DNA of 49,599 bases, from contig PMZR01000055.1 in NCBI GenBank assembly GCA_003170135.1, positions 1 to 49,599 of the forward strand, written 5' to 3'. The notes beneath the pieces are model-generated. The model was not told the DNA's origin, ran no database searches, and worked only from the letters and a program-made list of their open reading frames with translations. Both the position numbers and the translations under genes were made by a program. Of this stretch, positions 48,956 to 49,599 are shown piece by piece; position 1 is the stretch's first letter, and each line of letters opens with the position of its first letter. This DNA comes from Acidobacteriota bacterium (GTDB lineage Bacteria; Acidobacteriota; Vicinamibacteria; Vicinamibacterales; Fen-181).

Positions 48956-49513
48956 GTGCTCGAACTCGAATCGGCAAGCGGCTCCCGCTACTCGGGTGCA
49001 GGCTGGTTCGTGGCCGCGGCGTTGGCATCGGTGGGTGGCAGTGCGCTGGGCCGCCTGGCTGGTCCGCACACCGCCGAACCCGGGCTCGCCTATCCATTGA
49101 TGGGTGCCTCGGCGCTCGCCATCCTGGTGGTCGCTGGCCTGGCAACGTGGCGCATCGTCCGGTGCCGCGCTGACTCGTGGCTGCTGCCGCTTGCGGCGCT
49201 CAACCTTGCGCTGCTCGATGCCGGACGGGCCGGCGACGTCGCCACCTGGCGGGTCGAGTGGGCTGTTTGCGGCATCGCGCTGACGTGTGCGGCGGTGTTG
49301 CTGTTTGCGCGCCTCCTCGCCCGCACCGACGAACTCCAGCGTCGCATCCACGTCGAAGGCGCCGCGATCGGCCTGGTGCTGGCGCTGCCGCTGGCGATGG
49401 CGTATGCGCTCGTTGAGCCGTGGCTGCCGCCGTTGCGGGCGGAATGGGTGACGATGGCTCTGCTGCTGCTGTGGTGGGGCGGCTGGCTGGCAACGGCCCG
49501 CCGCTACCGGTGA
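48956..49513 (+). CDS. Integral membrane protein
   Basis: A 185-residue protein with about five or six hydrophobic segments (GWFVAAALASVGGSALG, LMGASALAILVVAGLATW, LLPLAALNLALLDAG, CGIALTCAAVLLFARLL, AIGLVLALPLAMAYAL, MALLLLWWGGWLA). The GTG at 48956 has GGAGG 6 bases upstream. It is followed within 14 bases by an XRE regulator; such membrane/regulator pairs are common and often under autoregulation. No transport motif is seen. Confidence 0.75.
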   Translation: MLELESASGSRYSGAGWFVAAALASVGGSALGRLAGPHTAEPGLAYPLMGASALAILVVAGLATWRIVRCRADSWLLPLAALNLALLDAGRAGDVATWRVEWAVCGIALTCAAVLLFARLLARTDELQRRIHVEGAAIGLVLALPLAMAYALVEPWLPPLRAEWVTMALLLLWWGGWLATARRYR

Positions 49514-49526
49514 GGGAGGCGCGCAC

Positions 49527-49599
49527 GTGAAGAACAGCCTGCGCGTCCTTCGCGCCGACCGTCACTGGTCGCAGGCCGACCTCGCCGAGCGCCTCGGCG
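49527..49599 (+). CDS. XRE-family regulator, N-terminal fragment
   Basis: Only 24 residues are inside the window (start GTG 49527 after GGGAGG): MKNSLRVLRADRHWSQADLA, then ERLG. This is the first half of the small XRE helix-turn-helix group of about 65-70 residues. The gene continues past the right edge. Confidence 0.78.
   Translation, partial: MKNSLRVLRADRHWSQADLAERLG

Overview
The window is GC-rich DNA with many secreted peptidases, VPS10/Asp-box proteins, carboxypeptidase-regulatory-like domains, lipoproteins and short palindromic intergenic repeats. That mix resembles soil Acidobacteriota (a Vicinamibacteria-like lineage), but this is inferred from gene style; no phylogenetic marker is present.

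Host DNA, left (1-11604). A leftward group of genes encodes a half-length asparaginase domain, an MFS transporter, a creatininase-family hydrolase, an M14/aspartoacylase-like zinc hydrolase and the start of an S9 peptidase. Two of its intergenic gaps are almost entirely filled by palindromic arrays of a GTGCG-type heptamer. A hybrid histidine kinase, a membrane-fused spermidine synthase-like protein and a secreted cupin follow. tRNA-Glu (anticodon TTC) lies at 11529-11604.

Mobile DNA (11593-35963). The 12-bp 3' end of the tRNA, TTGGGGACGCCA, recurs exactly at 27090-27101 and at 35952-35963. I read this as two integrative elements in tandem at one tRNA-Glu site. Element 1 is about 15.5 kb. It carries a large serine recombinase, a primase-helicase, a large terminase and a tape-measure protein, but no recognisable portal, capsid, connector, tail tube or lysis gene. 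Element 2 is about 8.9 kb. It carries a related serine recombinase, a prim-pol, a RepA-type ATPase, a DUF2213-like (prohead-protease-like) protein and an XRE regulator. In both, nearly every gene runs leftward and stop/start overlaps (ATGA, GTGA) are common. Each has an iteron-like repeat cluster at or just beyond the 3' end of its replication ATPase gene. Element 2 also has a 330-bp stretch of back-to-back perfect hairpins with no credible gene. They look like phage satellites or minimal phage-derived islands rather than complete prophages.

The most unusual point is that the att core lies inside the 3' coding end of both recombinases, in the same reading frame. The integrated recombinase 1 ends in antisense tRNA sequence, and recombinase 2 ends in DNA that belongs to element 1. 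All three possible tails stay open for 7-20 codons past the core, so integration and excision are predicted to exchange the C-terminal tail of the enzyme.

Host DNA, right (35964-49599). This holds a GIY-YIG nuclease, secreted and lipoprotein genes, an HD-GYP protein coupled to a HEAT-like protein, a 1093-residue VPS10/Asp-box protein, a Phd/VapC toxin-antitoxin pair with an apparently leaderless promoter, and a membrane protein followed by an XRE regulator cut by the right edge.
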